A DNA stretch of 64,000 nucleotides. Origin: Firmicutes bacterium CAG:194. GTDB taxonomy: Bacteria; Bacillota; Clostridia; Lachnospirales; Lachnospiraceae. The notes below the pieces were generated by a model that saw only the letters and a list, made by a program, of their open reading frames with translations, did not search any database and was not told the origin of the DNA. The position numbers were made by a program, and so were the translations under genes. The DNA is taken from the NCBI GenBank assembly GCA_000432915.1, contig HF995228.1:1-64000 (forward strand), given 5' to 3'. This document shows, piece by piece, positions 1 through 8,600 of the stretch; position 1 is the stretch's first letter, and each line of letters starts with the position of its first letter.

Positions 1-188
1 TCTTGTCGCATTTCATTTTACAATGAAGCATTTTTTTCATATTATTTTTTACTTAATAGTCACCAGTTAGTTTTTCGCTCTTTTTTGCTGCGATTTCACT
101 TGCTTTAGAGGTATCTGTCTTTTATATAATTACCTTTTATCTACAATTCATGTATTTGTCTTTCATACTCTTTCACATTATTTTTCAA

Positions 189-500
189 TTTTGGATGAAT
201 TCTTTTTATTACGCATTTTGACAATTCATACTTTATTACGAAATTTTGTATTTTGGACGAACTCTTTTTATTACACATTTTAGCTATTCATACTTTTTTG
301 CAATATTCTGTATTATGGACGAATCATCATATCATAGCTTCATCCTTTTTCAAACAAATTTACCAATTAGTATGAAACCTGCTTTTATCTTCCTGATGAC
401 GTTCATCCTTTTACAGTATTTTATGACATTTTAGACGAACTTCTCCAATTCAGGCAAATAACCTTCGTCCTTTTTTATAATTATCATTTATTTGGGCGAA
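189..500. repeat. Degenerate ~62-bp tandem repeat array
   Basis: Units start with a TTTTGGACGAA-like motif at about 189, 251 and 313 (exact 62-base steps), then more weakly near 371, 429 and 490. About 35-40 bases after each motif comes TTCATAC, TTCATCC or TTCGTCC followed by a T-run. GGACGAA and TTCGTCC are reverse complements, so each unit can form a hairpin followed by T's. The period is not a multiple of three and stops are frequent, so it is not coding. The first 188 bases are AT-rich with no recognisable gene. Function unknown. Confidence 0.55.
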
Positions 501-605
501 ATAACACTATATCTATCAAACCCAGAGACCCACAGTAAAAAAATTCCACACAATCACAGAAAACCAGTGTTCAATGTAAATCCCATACAAACTAAAAATC
601 AGCTC

Positions 606-1565
606 TCAAAACAGATCCAGCATAGCATCCAGATAAACAGCTTCCCGCACTTTCAGCTGATATTCCGGCTTTGTCATATAGTATAGCAAGAATTCCAACA
701 GCATGGCACTGCCAAGTCCGCGCCCCTCGATCTTGAAATCAGAGAATCCCATCGGCAGATAAATAGATTGGATATCATCAATACCGATAAATCCCGGATT
801 TTCCATTGCTTTTGAAAATCGATAGCCTTCCGCCGCATCCGGTGAAGTGCACGGATAATCAGGAATGGCTTCCCCAAGATTTTTCCGGCTGACAGTCTCA
901 TAACAGCTTTTGCGGTCTTTGCAGCCAAACCGGCAGCACTCATTGCACAGAAATTCTATCTTATCTTTTTGGTCTACAGTCAGTGTATTCCACTTATCAA
1001 ACTGCTTATTCAGGCGGAAATCCGGTACAACATATCGAAATTCCTCTCTGTTGACTTCCTGCAGAAGCTCCTTGAAATCTGTCAGAACCTTTGTCGTGGA
1101 AGATACGAAATAGAAACCCGGATATTGCTTCTGTAAATAATGCAGCAACAGATCGGAGTAAATGATAATACCATTACGTACGTTTCTGTTTTCTATGCTG
1201 TCATTCTTCTGAACATTATATTTTTCCATCACGTTATCTTCTGCAAATAACCGGCAGAGCGCATTACATCTGTGATCTTTCAGATGTTCTTCTTTCAGCA
1301 AGGAATTGCTGAAGGTCAGGCGGGCAGAAATACCATATTCCTGCATCAATGCCAGCACTGCCCGCGGATCCTGCTCGCCGTAAGATGTACGTCCACCGCC
1401 CCAGAGGCAGTCCGCCGGGGCTCCATAGACCGAACCGATCCTGCACCAATCATAAAAGTATTCTCTGTGTGCCCGAAACAGCGGCAGAAAAACACTGTAT
1501 AATTCGTAAAATTCAAACAATCCCGGCAAATGATAATATGCTATTTGTTTTTGAGACAGATCCAT
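606..1565 (-). CDS. U32-peptidase-like protein of unknown function
   Basis: This 319-residue soluble protein has no signal peptide. A Cys cluster near residues 207-221 (CNECC-x3-C-x5-C) and a following FKIEGR segment (about residues 276-281) in a GFSDFKIEGRG context resemble the C-terminal part of U32-type TIM-barrel proteins, where FKIEGR is a hallmark. I infer a U32-like fold, possibly binding a metal or Fe-S cluster through the Cys residues; the substrate is unknown. The start is an ATG preceded by GGGAGGATATAAAA, a good ribosome binding site. It is a single gene, separated from radA by about 330 bases. The family call rests on short motifs only. Confidence 0.6.
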   Translation of the reverse strand: MDLSQKQIAYYHLPGLFEFYELYSVFLPLFRAHREYFYDWCRIGSVYGAPADCLWGGGRTSYGEQDPRAVLALMQEYGISARLTFSNSLLKEEHLKDHRCNALCRLFAEDNVMEKYNVQKNDSIENRNVRNGIIIYSDLLLHYLQKQYPGFYFVSSTTKVLTDFKELLQEVNREEFRYVVPDFRLNKQFDKWNTLTVDQKDKIEFLCNECCRFGCKDRKSCYETVSRKNLGEAIPDYPCTSPDAAEGYRFSKAMENPGFIGIDDIQSIYLPMGFSDFKIEGRGLGSAMLLEFLLYYMTKPEYQLKVREAVYLDAMLDLF

Positions 1566-1715
1566 TTTTATATCCTCCCTGCTTTTGTATACCCTGATCT
1601 ATCCTACCCGGTTACAAATTACGGTTCTGCTTTATGGTAAACTCCTGTATGTCTTATATTTCACATGCTCATCTGATCGTAAAATTCTTTTGCATAATCT
1701 GTATGGTTTTCCCAC

Positions 1716-1747
1716 AAAACAAAAGACCCAGCGACAAAGTCGCCAGG
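1716..1747 (-). terminator. Rho-independent terminator after radA
   Basis: Read on the minus strand, CCTGGCGAC-TTT-GTCGCTGGG forms a 9-bp stem with two G-U pairs (1727-1747) followed by TCTTTTGTTTTG. It lies about 150 bases past the radA stop and probably ends the gntR-clpC-radA transcript. Confidence 0.6.
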
Positions 1748-1785
1748 CCTCCTGTTTGTGTAAAAGGGGAATTCTTCCGGAAATT

Positions 1786-1813
1786 GCTAATTAGCATGTC
1801 TAATGTCTTAGAC
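1786..1813. other. Clustered CTAA/TTAG palindromes in intergenic gap
   Basis: The gap 1566-1892 holds GCTAATTAGC (1786-1795, perfect) and GTCTAA-TGTC-TTAGAC (1798-1813, perfect 6-4-6). They sit between radA and the gene at 606-1565. Half-sites resemble the TCTAA/TTAGA arms at the feo promoter, but the spacing differs (4 instead of 6), so I do not assign them to the same regulator. Nothing else was recognised in the gap apart from the terminator. Confidence 0.3.
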
Positions 1814-1892
1814 TAATTGTATTATATGATGTATTCAGAGTTATTTCTACAATTATATTGCGCAAACGATTAAAATATATTGACGAAATAAG

Positions 1893-3251
1893 TCAAATCA
1901 GTTCATTTATTGCATCAGCTACATTGGAAACGCCAACAATGCGCATTTTCTCCGGAATATCTGACAATCCATCCAAATTTGCAGATGGCAGAATACATTT
2001 CGTAAATCCAAGTTTCTGTGCCTCCAGCACACGCTGCTGCGCCATATTGACAGCACGGACCTCACCTGAAAGACCTACCTCACCGAAAATCACCGTTTGA
2101 TCGGAAATAACCTTATTTTTAAAGCTGGATACCAGTGCCATCACAATACCCAGATCCAGTGCAGGCTCTAAGAGCCGCATACCACCGGCCAGATTGACAT
2201 ATGCATCGGTCTGTCCCATGCGAAGCCCCAGTCTTTTTTCCAGTACCGCCATCAGGAGATTCACTCTGTTAAAATCCGCCCCGGTTGTCTGGCGGCGCGG
2301 AATATTGAAATTGGAATCACAGACAAGTGCCTGAATCTCGATCAGCATCGGTCTGGTGCCCTCCATGGCACAGGCAACTATAGAACCGCTTGCATTTTTC
2401 GGTCTGCCGCTTAGCAGATAAGCAGACGGGTTTTTCACCTCGCAAAGACCTTCCTTGCGCATTTCAAACACACCGATCTCATCCGTGGAGCCAAAACGAT
2501 TTTTCACGCCCCGTAAAATCCGATAGGACGCATGCCTGTCTCCTTCAAAATATAAGACCGTATCTACCATATGCTCCAGTACGCGCGGCCCCGCAACCGT
2601 ACCTTCCTTTGTTACATGCCCGACAATAAATGTTGCAACAGGCATACTCTTGGCAAGACGCAGAAAAACAGCTGTTGCTTCTCTGACCTGCGATACGCTG
2701 CCCGGTGCAGAGGTCACACGTTCCGCATACATTGTCTGGATAGAATCGATTACGACAATATCCGGTTTTTCCTGCTTTATCACTGCTTCTACCGTATCCA
2801 GATCTGTTTCACACAGAAGCTTTAACTGATCCGTAAATTCGCCGATCCGCATTGCGCGTATCTTGATCTGTTTAAGAGATTCCTCCCCTGATATGTATAA
2901 AATTTTTCTGCCGTCTGCCGCAAGATTCTGGCACATTTGTAAAAGAATGGTGGATTTCCCGATGCCGGGATCTCCACCAACCAATGTAAGCTGCCCCGGC
3001 ACGATGCCACCACCGAGCACCCGGTCAAGCTCACTCATATGCGTTAAGAGCTTATCTTCCTCTTCCATAGAGATATCATTCAGGCTTGTCGGCTGCACCA
3101 TATGCACTGCCCTGACGCCAGAAGCCTTTGTCACGACCTCTTCGACAAGTGTATTCCACTCCCGACAGCCCGGACATTGCCCCATCCATTTGGAAGATTC
3201 ATAGCCGCAATTCTGACAGAAATAAACCGTAGCCGATTTCATTTTTGCCAT
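1893..3251 (-). CDS. radA: DNA repair protein RadA
   Basis: RadA is a RecA-like, hexameric ATPase that promotes branch migration and processing of recombination intermediates. The 452-residue protein is full length. It has the N-terminal C4 zinc finger (CQNC ... CPGC, about residues 14-31), a Walker A motif GGDPGIGKST near residues 92-101, the RadA-specific KNRFG motif near residue 251 and the Lon-protease-like C-terminal domain. The start follows the upstream hypothetical gene by two bases, so it is the last gene of the gntR-clpC-hypothetical-radA transcription unit. In many Firmicutes radA also lies next to clpC, which supports the assignment. Confidence 0.97.
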   Translation of the reverse strand: MAKMKSATVYFCQNCGYESSKWMGQCPGCREWNTLVEEVVTKASGVRAVHMVQPTSLNDISMEEEDKLLTHMSELDRVLGGGIVPGQLTLVGGDPGIGKSTILLQMCQNLAADGRKILYISGEESLKQIKIRAMRIGEFTDQLKLLCETDLDTVEAVIKQEKPDIVVIDSIQTMYAERVTSAPGSVSQVREATAVFLRLAKSMPVATFIVGHVTKEGTVAGPRVLEHMVDTVLYFEGDRHASYRILRGVKNRFGSTDEIGVFEMRKEGLCEVKNPSAYLLSGRPKNASGSIVACAMEGTRPMLIEIQALVCDSNFNIPRRQTTGADFNRVNLLMAVLEKRLGLRMGQTDAYVNLAGGMRLLEPALDLGIVMALVSSFKNKVISDQTVIFGEVGLSGEVRAVNMAQQRVLEAQKLGFTKCILPSANLDGLSDIPEKMRIVGVSNVADAINELI

Positions 3252-3253
3252 GC

Positions 3254-3667
3254 TTATACTTCTACCACCTTTACATTTACTTCGCCCATTCCGGCAAGCT
3301 CCACACTGACATTCAGCTTGCCTCCAAGACCTGTATTCATCTTTCCGGCGCTCTTACCTGCTACAAATACCTCATACTGTGTATCGTCGCAAAGTCCGAT
3401 GATCAGCTGTGCATCGTCTGCTCCTTCTACCTCAAAGGATACACCGTCTGCAGTCTCCTGAAAGTGACTGACGCTTGTGCCCGGAACGGATTCGTATAAA
3501 AACAGACCGTTTTTCTCCAGTTTTGTCATTGTTGAGAATGTTTTGACCTTATACAGATCTCCTGCATGTTCAAAATCTTCCAGCTTTGCCTTCTGTGCTA
3601 ATGTATAATTTCCGAAACTGATGCTGCCGTCTGATTCTTCACGAATTAATTCTTTTACCACTGCCAT
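3254..3667 (-). CDS. Small conserved protein between clpC and radA
   Basis: A 137-residue soluble protein starting MAVVKELIREE. The ATG at 3667 is chosen because GGGAGGACAAAAG lies just upstream; the frame is open further back to 3799 but that stretch overlaps the end of clpC and has no ribosome binding site. It is acidic, with predicted beta strands and no catalytic motif that I recognise. It has been placed between a Clp ATPase and radA, with two bases to radA, so it is cotranscribed with stress and repair genes. Function unknown. Confidence 0.75.
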   Translation of the reverse strand: MAVVKELIREESDGSISFGNYTLAQKAKLEDFEHAGDLYKVKTFSTMTKLEKNGLFLYESVPGTSVSHFQETADGVSFEVEGADDAQLIIGLCDDTQYEVFVAGKSAGKMNTGLGGKLNVSVELAGMGEVNVKVVEV

Positions 3668-3731
3668 TTTCTTTTGTCCTCCCGAATATTGTCTTGCAGT
3701 ACTTTGTGTAAACAGTATAAACCATTTGCCT

Positions 3732-6179
3732 TTATAAATCCAGTTCTTTTGCGTTTTGCCTTTGCTTAAATACCACTTTTTCTTTGTGTATTGTCGCAAG
3801 GATATGATCGCCCTGCCTGATCCTGCCCTGCAGGATTTCTTCTGCCAGCGGATCCTCTATGACAGTCTGGATCGCACGCTTCAAAGGCCTTGCGCCCATC
3901 TTTACATCACAATATTTTTCAACCAGATGATTCTTGAGCGTCTGGCTGATAGAAAGCGTGATACCCATCTGCCGGTCGCATCTCTTGATCAGATTTGCGG
4001 AAAGCAGTGTCACGATCTCTCTGAGTTCTGTCTTATTCAGCGGATGGAATACCATGATCTCATCAATCCGGTTGATGAACTCCGGCTTGAAAAGTCTCTT
4101 GACTTCTTCCATGACGCCGTTTTTCATACGCTGGTAATCCTGCTGCTCTGTCGTCTTTGTGGCAAAACCGAGGTTCTTCGGATCCACGATACGGGAAGCG
4201 CCCGCATTACTTGTCATGATGATAATGGCATTTTTAAAGCTGACCTTGCGTCCCTTGGAATCGGTGATATGTCCGTCATCCAGCACCTGCAGCAAAATAT
4301 TAAATACATCAGGATGTGCTTTTTCAATTTCATCAAATAAAACAACACTGTACGGATTCCGTCTGATTTTCTCACTCAGCTGTCCGCCATCGTCATGTCC
4401 GACATATCCCGGCGGTGAACCGATCATCTTTGCAACGGAATGCGGCTCCATATATTCCGACATATCTACACGGATCAGATCATTTTCCGAACCGAACATT
4501 GCCTCTGCAAGTGCTTTGGAAAGCTCTGTCTTACCGACACCGGTAGGTCCCAAAAACAGGAAGGAACCAATCGGTCTCTTCGGGTCCTGCAAACCGACTC
4601 TGCCACGGCGCATTGCACGGGCAACCGCCTCTACCGCTTCTGACTGTCCGATCACACGCTTATGCAGGATCTTTTCCAGCTTCAGAAGCCGCTCGCTTTC
4701 CTTCTCTTCCAGCTTTTTCAGAGGGATCTTTGTCCACTGGGCTACCACGGCTGCGATCTCATCCTCCGTGACGAGATTGTTCTTTGCTGCCATCTTCTTC
4801 TCATACCGCTGCATTGCCTGCGTATGCTTTTTGATGAGCTTCTCCTGCTCCATACGTTCCTTATGCGCTTCTACCAGATCATCAAACTTCAGGGAACGTT
4901 CGATCTGTACATTCAGTTCATCGATCTGCCCCTGCAGCCTGATACAGTTTTCCGGTATTTTCAGTCCCTGTAGACGCAGCGCCGCTGCTGCCTCATCGAT
5001 CAGGTCGATCGCCTTATCCGGCAGATTACGGTCATTGATATAACGGTCTGACAATTTCACCGCAGCCTCTACAGCCTCCGGCGTGATCGTCACATGATGA
5101 TGTTCTTCATATTTATGCTTGATACCCATCACAATACGGACAGCTTCCGTTAAGGAAGGCTCTTCTACCATGATCGTCTGGAAACGACGCTCCAGTGCAG
5201 CATCTTTTTCAATATATTTGCGGTATTCCTCGATCGTCGTAGCACCGATCAGCTGCAGCTCACCTCTTGCCAGAGATGGCTTTAAGATATTGGACGCATC
5301 GATCGCACCTTCCGCACCGCCTGCACCGATGATCGTGTGGATCTCATCCAGAAAGAGGATGATATTACCATCATCGATCACTTCTTTGATAACCTTTTTA
5401 ATACGTTCCTCAAATTCGCCTCTGTATTTGCTGCCTGCCACCATTCCGGAAAGATCCAGTGTCATGACACGCTTGTTTTTGACGGTATCCGGTACTTCTC
5501 CCTGTACGATACGCTGTGCCAGACCTTCTACGATCGCTGTTTTGCCAACACCCGGCTCACCGATCAGACACGGATTGTTCTTCGTCCGTCTGGAAAGGAT
5601 CTGTACCAGTCTGAGGATCTCCTGATCTCTGCCGATCACAGGATCCAGCTTTCCTTCCGCTGCCAGCTTTGTCATATCACGGCTGTACTGCTCCAGCACT
5701 TTTGTTTTCTGCTTCTGCTGACGCAGATCTTCTTTATACAGATTGCCATCTTTCCCCATGGAAACAAGCAGATCGATATAAAGCTTCTGCAGGGAAACTC
5801 CCATAGTACTTAAAATACGGACTGCCACATTGCTTCCTTCCCGGATCAATGCCATCAGAATATGCTCTGTTCCGACAGCGGAAGCATGATACTGCTCCGC
5901 AATCTGAAATGCCAGTCCGATCACCTGCTGGGCACGCGGTGAATATCCTTCCCGTTCTTTCAGCTCCAGATGCCCTGTCGGTGCGATCAGCTCCATGATC
6001 AGATCTACAAGCTTTGTCTCATCCACTCCATTTACCAATAATGCCTGAGCCGCCATTCCTGTCTGCTGTCTGATCAGTCCCAGTAAAATATGCTCTGTCC
6101 CGATATAGTTCTGACCCATGGATCTTGCTGCAGATGCGGCAAGTCCAAGAGCAGTTTTTGCCTTAGCGGTATAATCCAT
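3732..6179 (-). CDS. clpC: Clp protease ATPase subunit ClpC
   Basis: ClpC is an AAA+ unfoldase that feeds misfolded or adaptor-delivered proteins to ClpP. The 815-residue protein shows two Clp N-terminal repeats (about 1-150), the first AAA+ module with GEPGVGKTA and LFLDEIHTI, a coiled M-domain (about 410-470), and the second module with GPTGVGKTEL and VLFDEIEKAHPDVF. The start follows GGAGG, and the gntR stop codon lies inside the spacer, indicating translational coupling to the regulator. No ctsR-mcsA-mcsB genes are present upstream; a GntR-family gene holds that position, so control probably differs from the Bacillus CtsR scheme. Confidence 0.97.
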   Translation of the reverse strand: MDYTAKAKTALGLAASAARSMGQNYIGTEHILLGLIRQQTGMAAQALLVNGVDETKLVDLIMELIAPTGHLELKEREGYSPRAQQVIGLAFQIAEQYHASAVGTEHILMALIREGSNVAVRILSTMGVSLQKLYIDLLVSMGKDGNLYKEDLRQQKQKTKVLEQYSRDMTKLAAEGKLDPVIGRDQEILRLVQILSRRTKNNPCLIGEPGVGKTAIVEGLAQRIVQGEVPDTVKNKRVMTLDLSGMVAGSKYRGEFEERIKKVIKEVIDDGNIILFLDEIHTIIGAGGAEGAIDASNILKPSLARGELQLIGATTIEEYRKYIEKDAALERRFQTIMVEEPSLTEAVRIVMGIKHKYEEHHHVTITPEAVEAAVKLSDRYINDRNLPDKAIDLIDEAAAALRLQGLKIPENCIRLQGQIDELNVQIERSLKFDDLVEAHKERMEQEKLIKKHTQAMQRYEKKMAAKNNLVTEDEIAAVVAQWTKIPLKKLEEKESERLLKLEKILHKRVIGQSEAVEAVARAMRRGRVGLQDPKRPIGSFLFLGPTGVGKTELSKALAEAMFGSENDLIRVDMSEYMEPHSVAKMIGSPPGYVGHDDGGQLSEKIRRNPYSVVLFDEIEKAHPDVFNILLQVLDDGHITDSKGRKVSFKNAIIIMTSNAGASRIVDPKNLGFATKTTEQQDYQRMKNGVMEEVKRLFKPEFINRIDEIMVFHPLNKTELREIVTLLSANLIKRCDRQMGITLSISQTLKNHLVEKYCDVKMGARPLKRAIQTVIEDPLAEEILQGRIRQGDHILATIHKEKVVFKQRQNAKELDL

Positions 6180-6181
6180 TT

Positions 6182-6556
6182 TTATTTTCCTCCATATTCA
6201 TTATATATGGTATCGATCATATCGTGAATTTCTTCACGCGAGATATTCTTACAGCTTGCCTGTGCCAGAAGGACACGCAATTCCTTCTGGATCATCTCCA
6301 TTGCCTGCAGCTTGTCAATATCAACTGCTATTATAACACCGCGTCTTCTGTCAACCTTGACAAAGCCCTCCTGTTTCAATACAGAATATGCCTTATTTAC
6401 CGTGTGCATATTGATGCCGATCGTATCCGCCAAAGACCGGACACTCGGAAGCGCCTCTCCCTCCTGATACTGGGACGTGGCAATGCCTAATATGATCTGA
6501 TTCCGAAGCTGCATATACAGTGCTTCATCACTGTTAAAATCAATTTCTATTATCAT
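6182..6556 (-). CDS. GntR-family regulator (YtrA-like, short C-terminal domain)
   Basis: A 124-residue DNA-binding protein with a GntR winged helix (about residues 8-75; pattern ALPSVRSLADTIGINMHTVNKAY) and only a short helical tail, as in the YtrA subgroup. The ATG at 6556 is preferred over an upstream in-frame GTG at 6565 because AGAAGG lies eight bases upstream of it. It is the first gene of the operon with clpC and radA. Its promoter (6580-6608) carries an 8-7-8 palindrome over the -10 box, consistent with autorepression. Inferred role: controller of the clpC stress operon; effector unknown. Confidence 0.85.
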   Translation of the reverse strand: MIIEIDFNSDEALYMQLRNQIILGIATSQYQEGEALPSVRSLADTIGINMHTVNKAYSVLKQEGFVKVDRRRGVIIAVDIDKLQAMEMIQKELRVLLAQASCKNISREEIHDMIDTIYNEYGGK

Positions 6557-6568
6557 GTGTATCACCTT

Positions 6569-6608
6569 CTGTTATATTCAGTCTATAACAGTATTCACAG
6601 TTTGTCAA
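6569..6608 (-). promoter_or_regulatory. gntR-clpC promoter with overlapping palindrome
   Basis: On the minus strand TTGACA (6603-6608), 17 bases, then TAGACT (6580-6585). CTGTTATA-N7-TATAACAG (6569-6591) is a perfect 8-bp inverted repeat spanning the -10 box and start region. It is the likely operator for the GntR protein encoded directly downstream. Confidence 0.75.
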
Positions 6609-6647
6609 CCATACTGACAGCTTCGGCCTATGTTTCTGACAGACCGT

Positions 6648-8585
6648 CTAAGAATCAATGTCAATAAATTCAAATTCAAAATCATCGTCCAGCTGATCTG
6701 CCGGAGCTTCTCTCGTCAGCGGTACAGGTTCTCTCTCCAGTGTGTAGATCGGTACCTGGCTGCGCTTTGCTGACTTCGGCGGCTGCACCACCGTGATCGG
6801 AATCTGCCCCGTTGTATAAGTCACACCATTTGGTGTAACTTCTTTTTTCACAACCGGTTCTTTTGCTGCTTCCGGTTTTACCTGTCCGGGAACTGCCGAT
6901 GCCAGTTTCTCTGCCTCCGTTTTTCTTGCAGATGCCTGCTTTGCCGGTTTCTCTTCCGGTTTCTTCGCCGTCTGCTTTGTCGGCTTTGCCGCCTTTTCCT
7001 CTGTCTTCTTTACAACCCGTTTTTCTGGTTTCTCTGCCACCATTTTTGCCGTTTTTTCTTCTGCTTTCTTTACAGCCTGCTTCACCGGTTTTTCTGTTGC
7101 CGGTTTCTCCACTGGTTTTTTTGCGATCTGCTTCTTTGGCTTCTTTTCGTCTTTCTTCTTCTCTTCTTCCGTCTCGTCTCCGTATAAAGCTTCCTCTTCC
7201 ATATCCAGTCTCAGATCCCGGTTACGCAGGATCAGGTTGACGATCACGACAATGGCACAGACAAGTAAAAAAGCAAGTGTTCCGATGATCAGTACCGGTT
7301 TCTGTTCCATCCGTTCTGTCACAGCAGCAGTTTCCTGTATCGCAAAATATCGCTGGAAGCTGCCTTCTGCCACATCATACAGATAAAATGCCGCATTTCC
7401 TTCATTGTTATAAGCATAAAACAGATAAAATGCATCTGACAGAGTGGGATCGCCCTTTGTCGTCTGATATGCCGGCAGGTAAGAGTTGTTCCACTGCAGA
7501 TTTTCTTCCGTAAACCCGTCCGGAACCGCTTCCTGCGGTGCTACCGGTACTATATAATGGTTTTCGATCCCCATGATCTGCACAAAGATCTGAAAACTGT
7601 TTTTCGTGCTGTCATAAATAAAGAAGCTTCCTTCTCCATCCGCTTTCTCAGCATATAAAAGGGTGAGCCCGCCGGGCTGCCAGATCGCACCTTCCACGGT
7701 CTGTCCGCCGTAAGAAACCTCTGTTTTGCTGCAGTCTGCCGGAAGCTGTTCATCCGAAACAGTCTCACTGATCGTATAATCCGTGCCATCTGCCGTAAAT
7801 GTAAGCCCATCAGCCGAAGCTGCCTGCTGCATCTGTTCCGGCTCCGCTTCTTCGGCATCTGTTCCATCAGCTGTACCGCCTCGTGTGATCGTAAAATGAT
7901 AGGTCATGGTGGAGCCGTCTTCCGCCGTTACGGTAATGACTGCCTCATTTGTACCTGATTTCAGATTTTTAAAACCGCTTGCTGCCGTGATCTGTGCCTT
8001 TTCATCCGTCACGCCACCGCTGACTGTAATATCCGTTACAGAGTCATCCACCTCTATTGTGTATTCCGTTCCCTGTGGTGTAAAAGCCGGTGACAGACTG
8101 CCCGGGCTGACCGTAAGAGCTCTGAGTGTCGCATCAGAGGAAAGATCCGCAGCTGTATTACTGCCAACCACAACGCTGGTACTGCCTGTTGCCGGATTAT
8201 TTCCATCATCATCTATGACCGCTTCCGCACTGATTGATGTGCTGCCTGCAGCCAATGCCTTCATTGTGATCTGTGCATCGGTCCCGGTGATCGTCAAAAG
8301 TCCGCCGCCACCGCCGTAATCCACATTACAATCTGTTACCTCCAGCTTATCCGAATCGTATGTGACGGAGATCTCCGGTGCCACAGACGGATCCTCCGGC
8401 TCCGAAGTTTTTATATAAACCGTGATCATGTCCGAAACACCGACATCCGTTTTATCAGCCGTTACGCTGACAGAACCTGCTGCATAAATATCTGCCGGCA
8501 AATACAGAATTGCTGCTGTCAAAACAGATAGTCCCAATAAGATTCTCCCCAGTTTTTGTCTCATATAGTACGCTTCCCTTCTCAT
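6648..8585 (-). CDS. Surface-exposed membrane protein with cadherin-like domain
   Basis: A 645-residue single-pass protein. It has an N-terminal signal peptide (about residues 8-36), a cohesin-like beta domain (about 37-145), a cadherin-like beta-sandwich (about 152-235; LRALTVSPGSLSPAFTP), a further extracellular part, one transmembrane helix (about 430-453) and a cytoplasmic tail rich in Lys, Ala, Pro, Thr and Glu with repeated KPxEKPAK-type motifs. Two starts are possible (8585, or an ATG seven codons later with AGAAGGG upstream). It follows the hydrolase gene by 15 bases and is probably cotranscribed. Role inferred: wall- or matrix-facing structural or sensor protein. Confidence 0.75.
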   Translation of the reverse strand: MRREAYYMRQKLGRILLGLSVLTAAILYLPADIYAAGSVSVTADKTDVGVSDMITVYIKTSEPEDPSVAPEISVTYDSDKLEVTDCNVDYGGGGGLLTITGTDAQITMKALAAGSTSISAEAVIDDDGNNPATGSTSVVVGSNTAADLSSDATLRALTVSPGSLSPAFTPQGTEYTIEVDDSVTDITVSGGVTDEKAQITAASGFKNLKSGTNEAVITVTAEDGSTMTYHFTITRGGTADGTDAEEAEPEQMQQAASADGLTFTADGTDYTISETVSDEQLPADCSKTEVSYGGQTVEGAIWQPGGLTLLYAEKADGEGSFFIYDSTKNSFQIFVQIMGIENHYIVPVAPQEAVPDGFTEENLQWNNSYLPAYQTTKGDPTLSDAFYLFYAYNNEGNAAFYLYDVAEGSFQRYFAIQETAAVTERMEQKPVLIIGTLAFLLVCAIVVIVNLILRNRDLRLDMEEEALYGDETEEEKKKDEKKPKKQIAKKPVEKPATEKPVKQAVKKAEEKTAKMVAEKPEKRVVKKTEEKAAKPTKQTAKKPEEKPAKQASARKTEAEKLASAVPGQVKPEAAKEPVVKKEVTPNGVTYTTGQIPITVVQPPKSAKRSQVPIYTLEREPVPLTREAPADQLDDDFEFEFIDIDS

Positions 8586-8600
8586 TTTACTTTTTCCGGT

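Noticed and set aside
189..500. CRISPR array at the left edge
   Set aside because: There is no conserved direct repeat of 23-47 bases with unique spacers; the whole 62-base unit is repeated and degenerates.
492..686. Small plus-strand open frame of 64 codons at the left edge
   Set aside because: It overlaps the end of the minus-strand U32-like gene, has no ribosome binding site and lies partly in the repeat region.
4159..5043. Long plus-strand open frame opposite clpC
   Set aside because: Low-complexity Ser/Arg/Phe-rich translation, no ribosome binding site, and full overlap with an intact clpC. The same reasoning excludes other antisense frames such as 5119-5625, 21604-22101 and 36039-36620.
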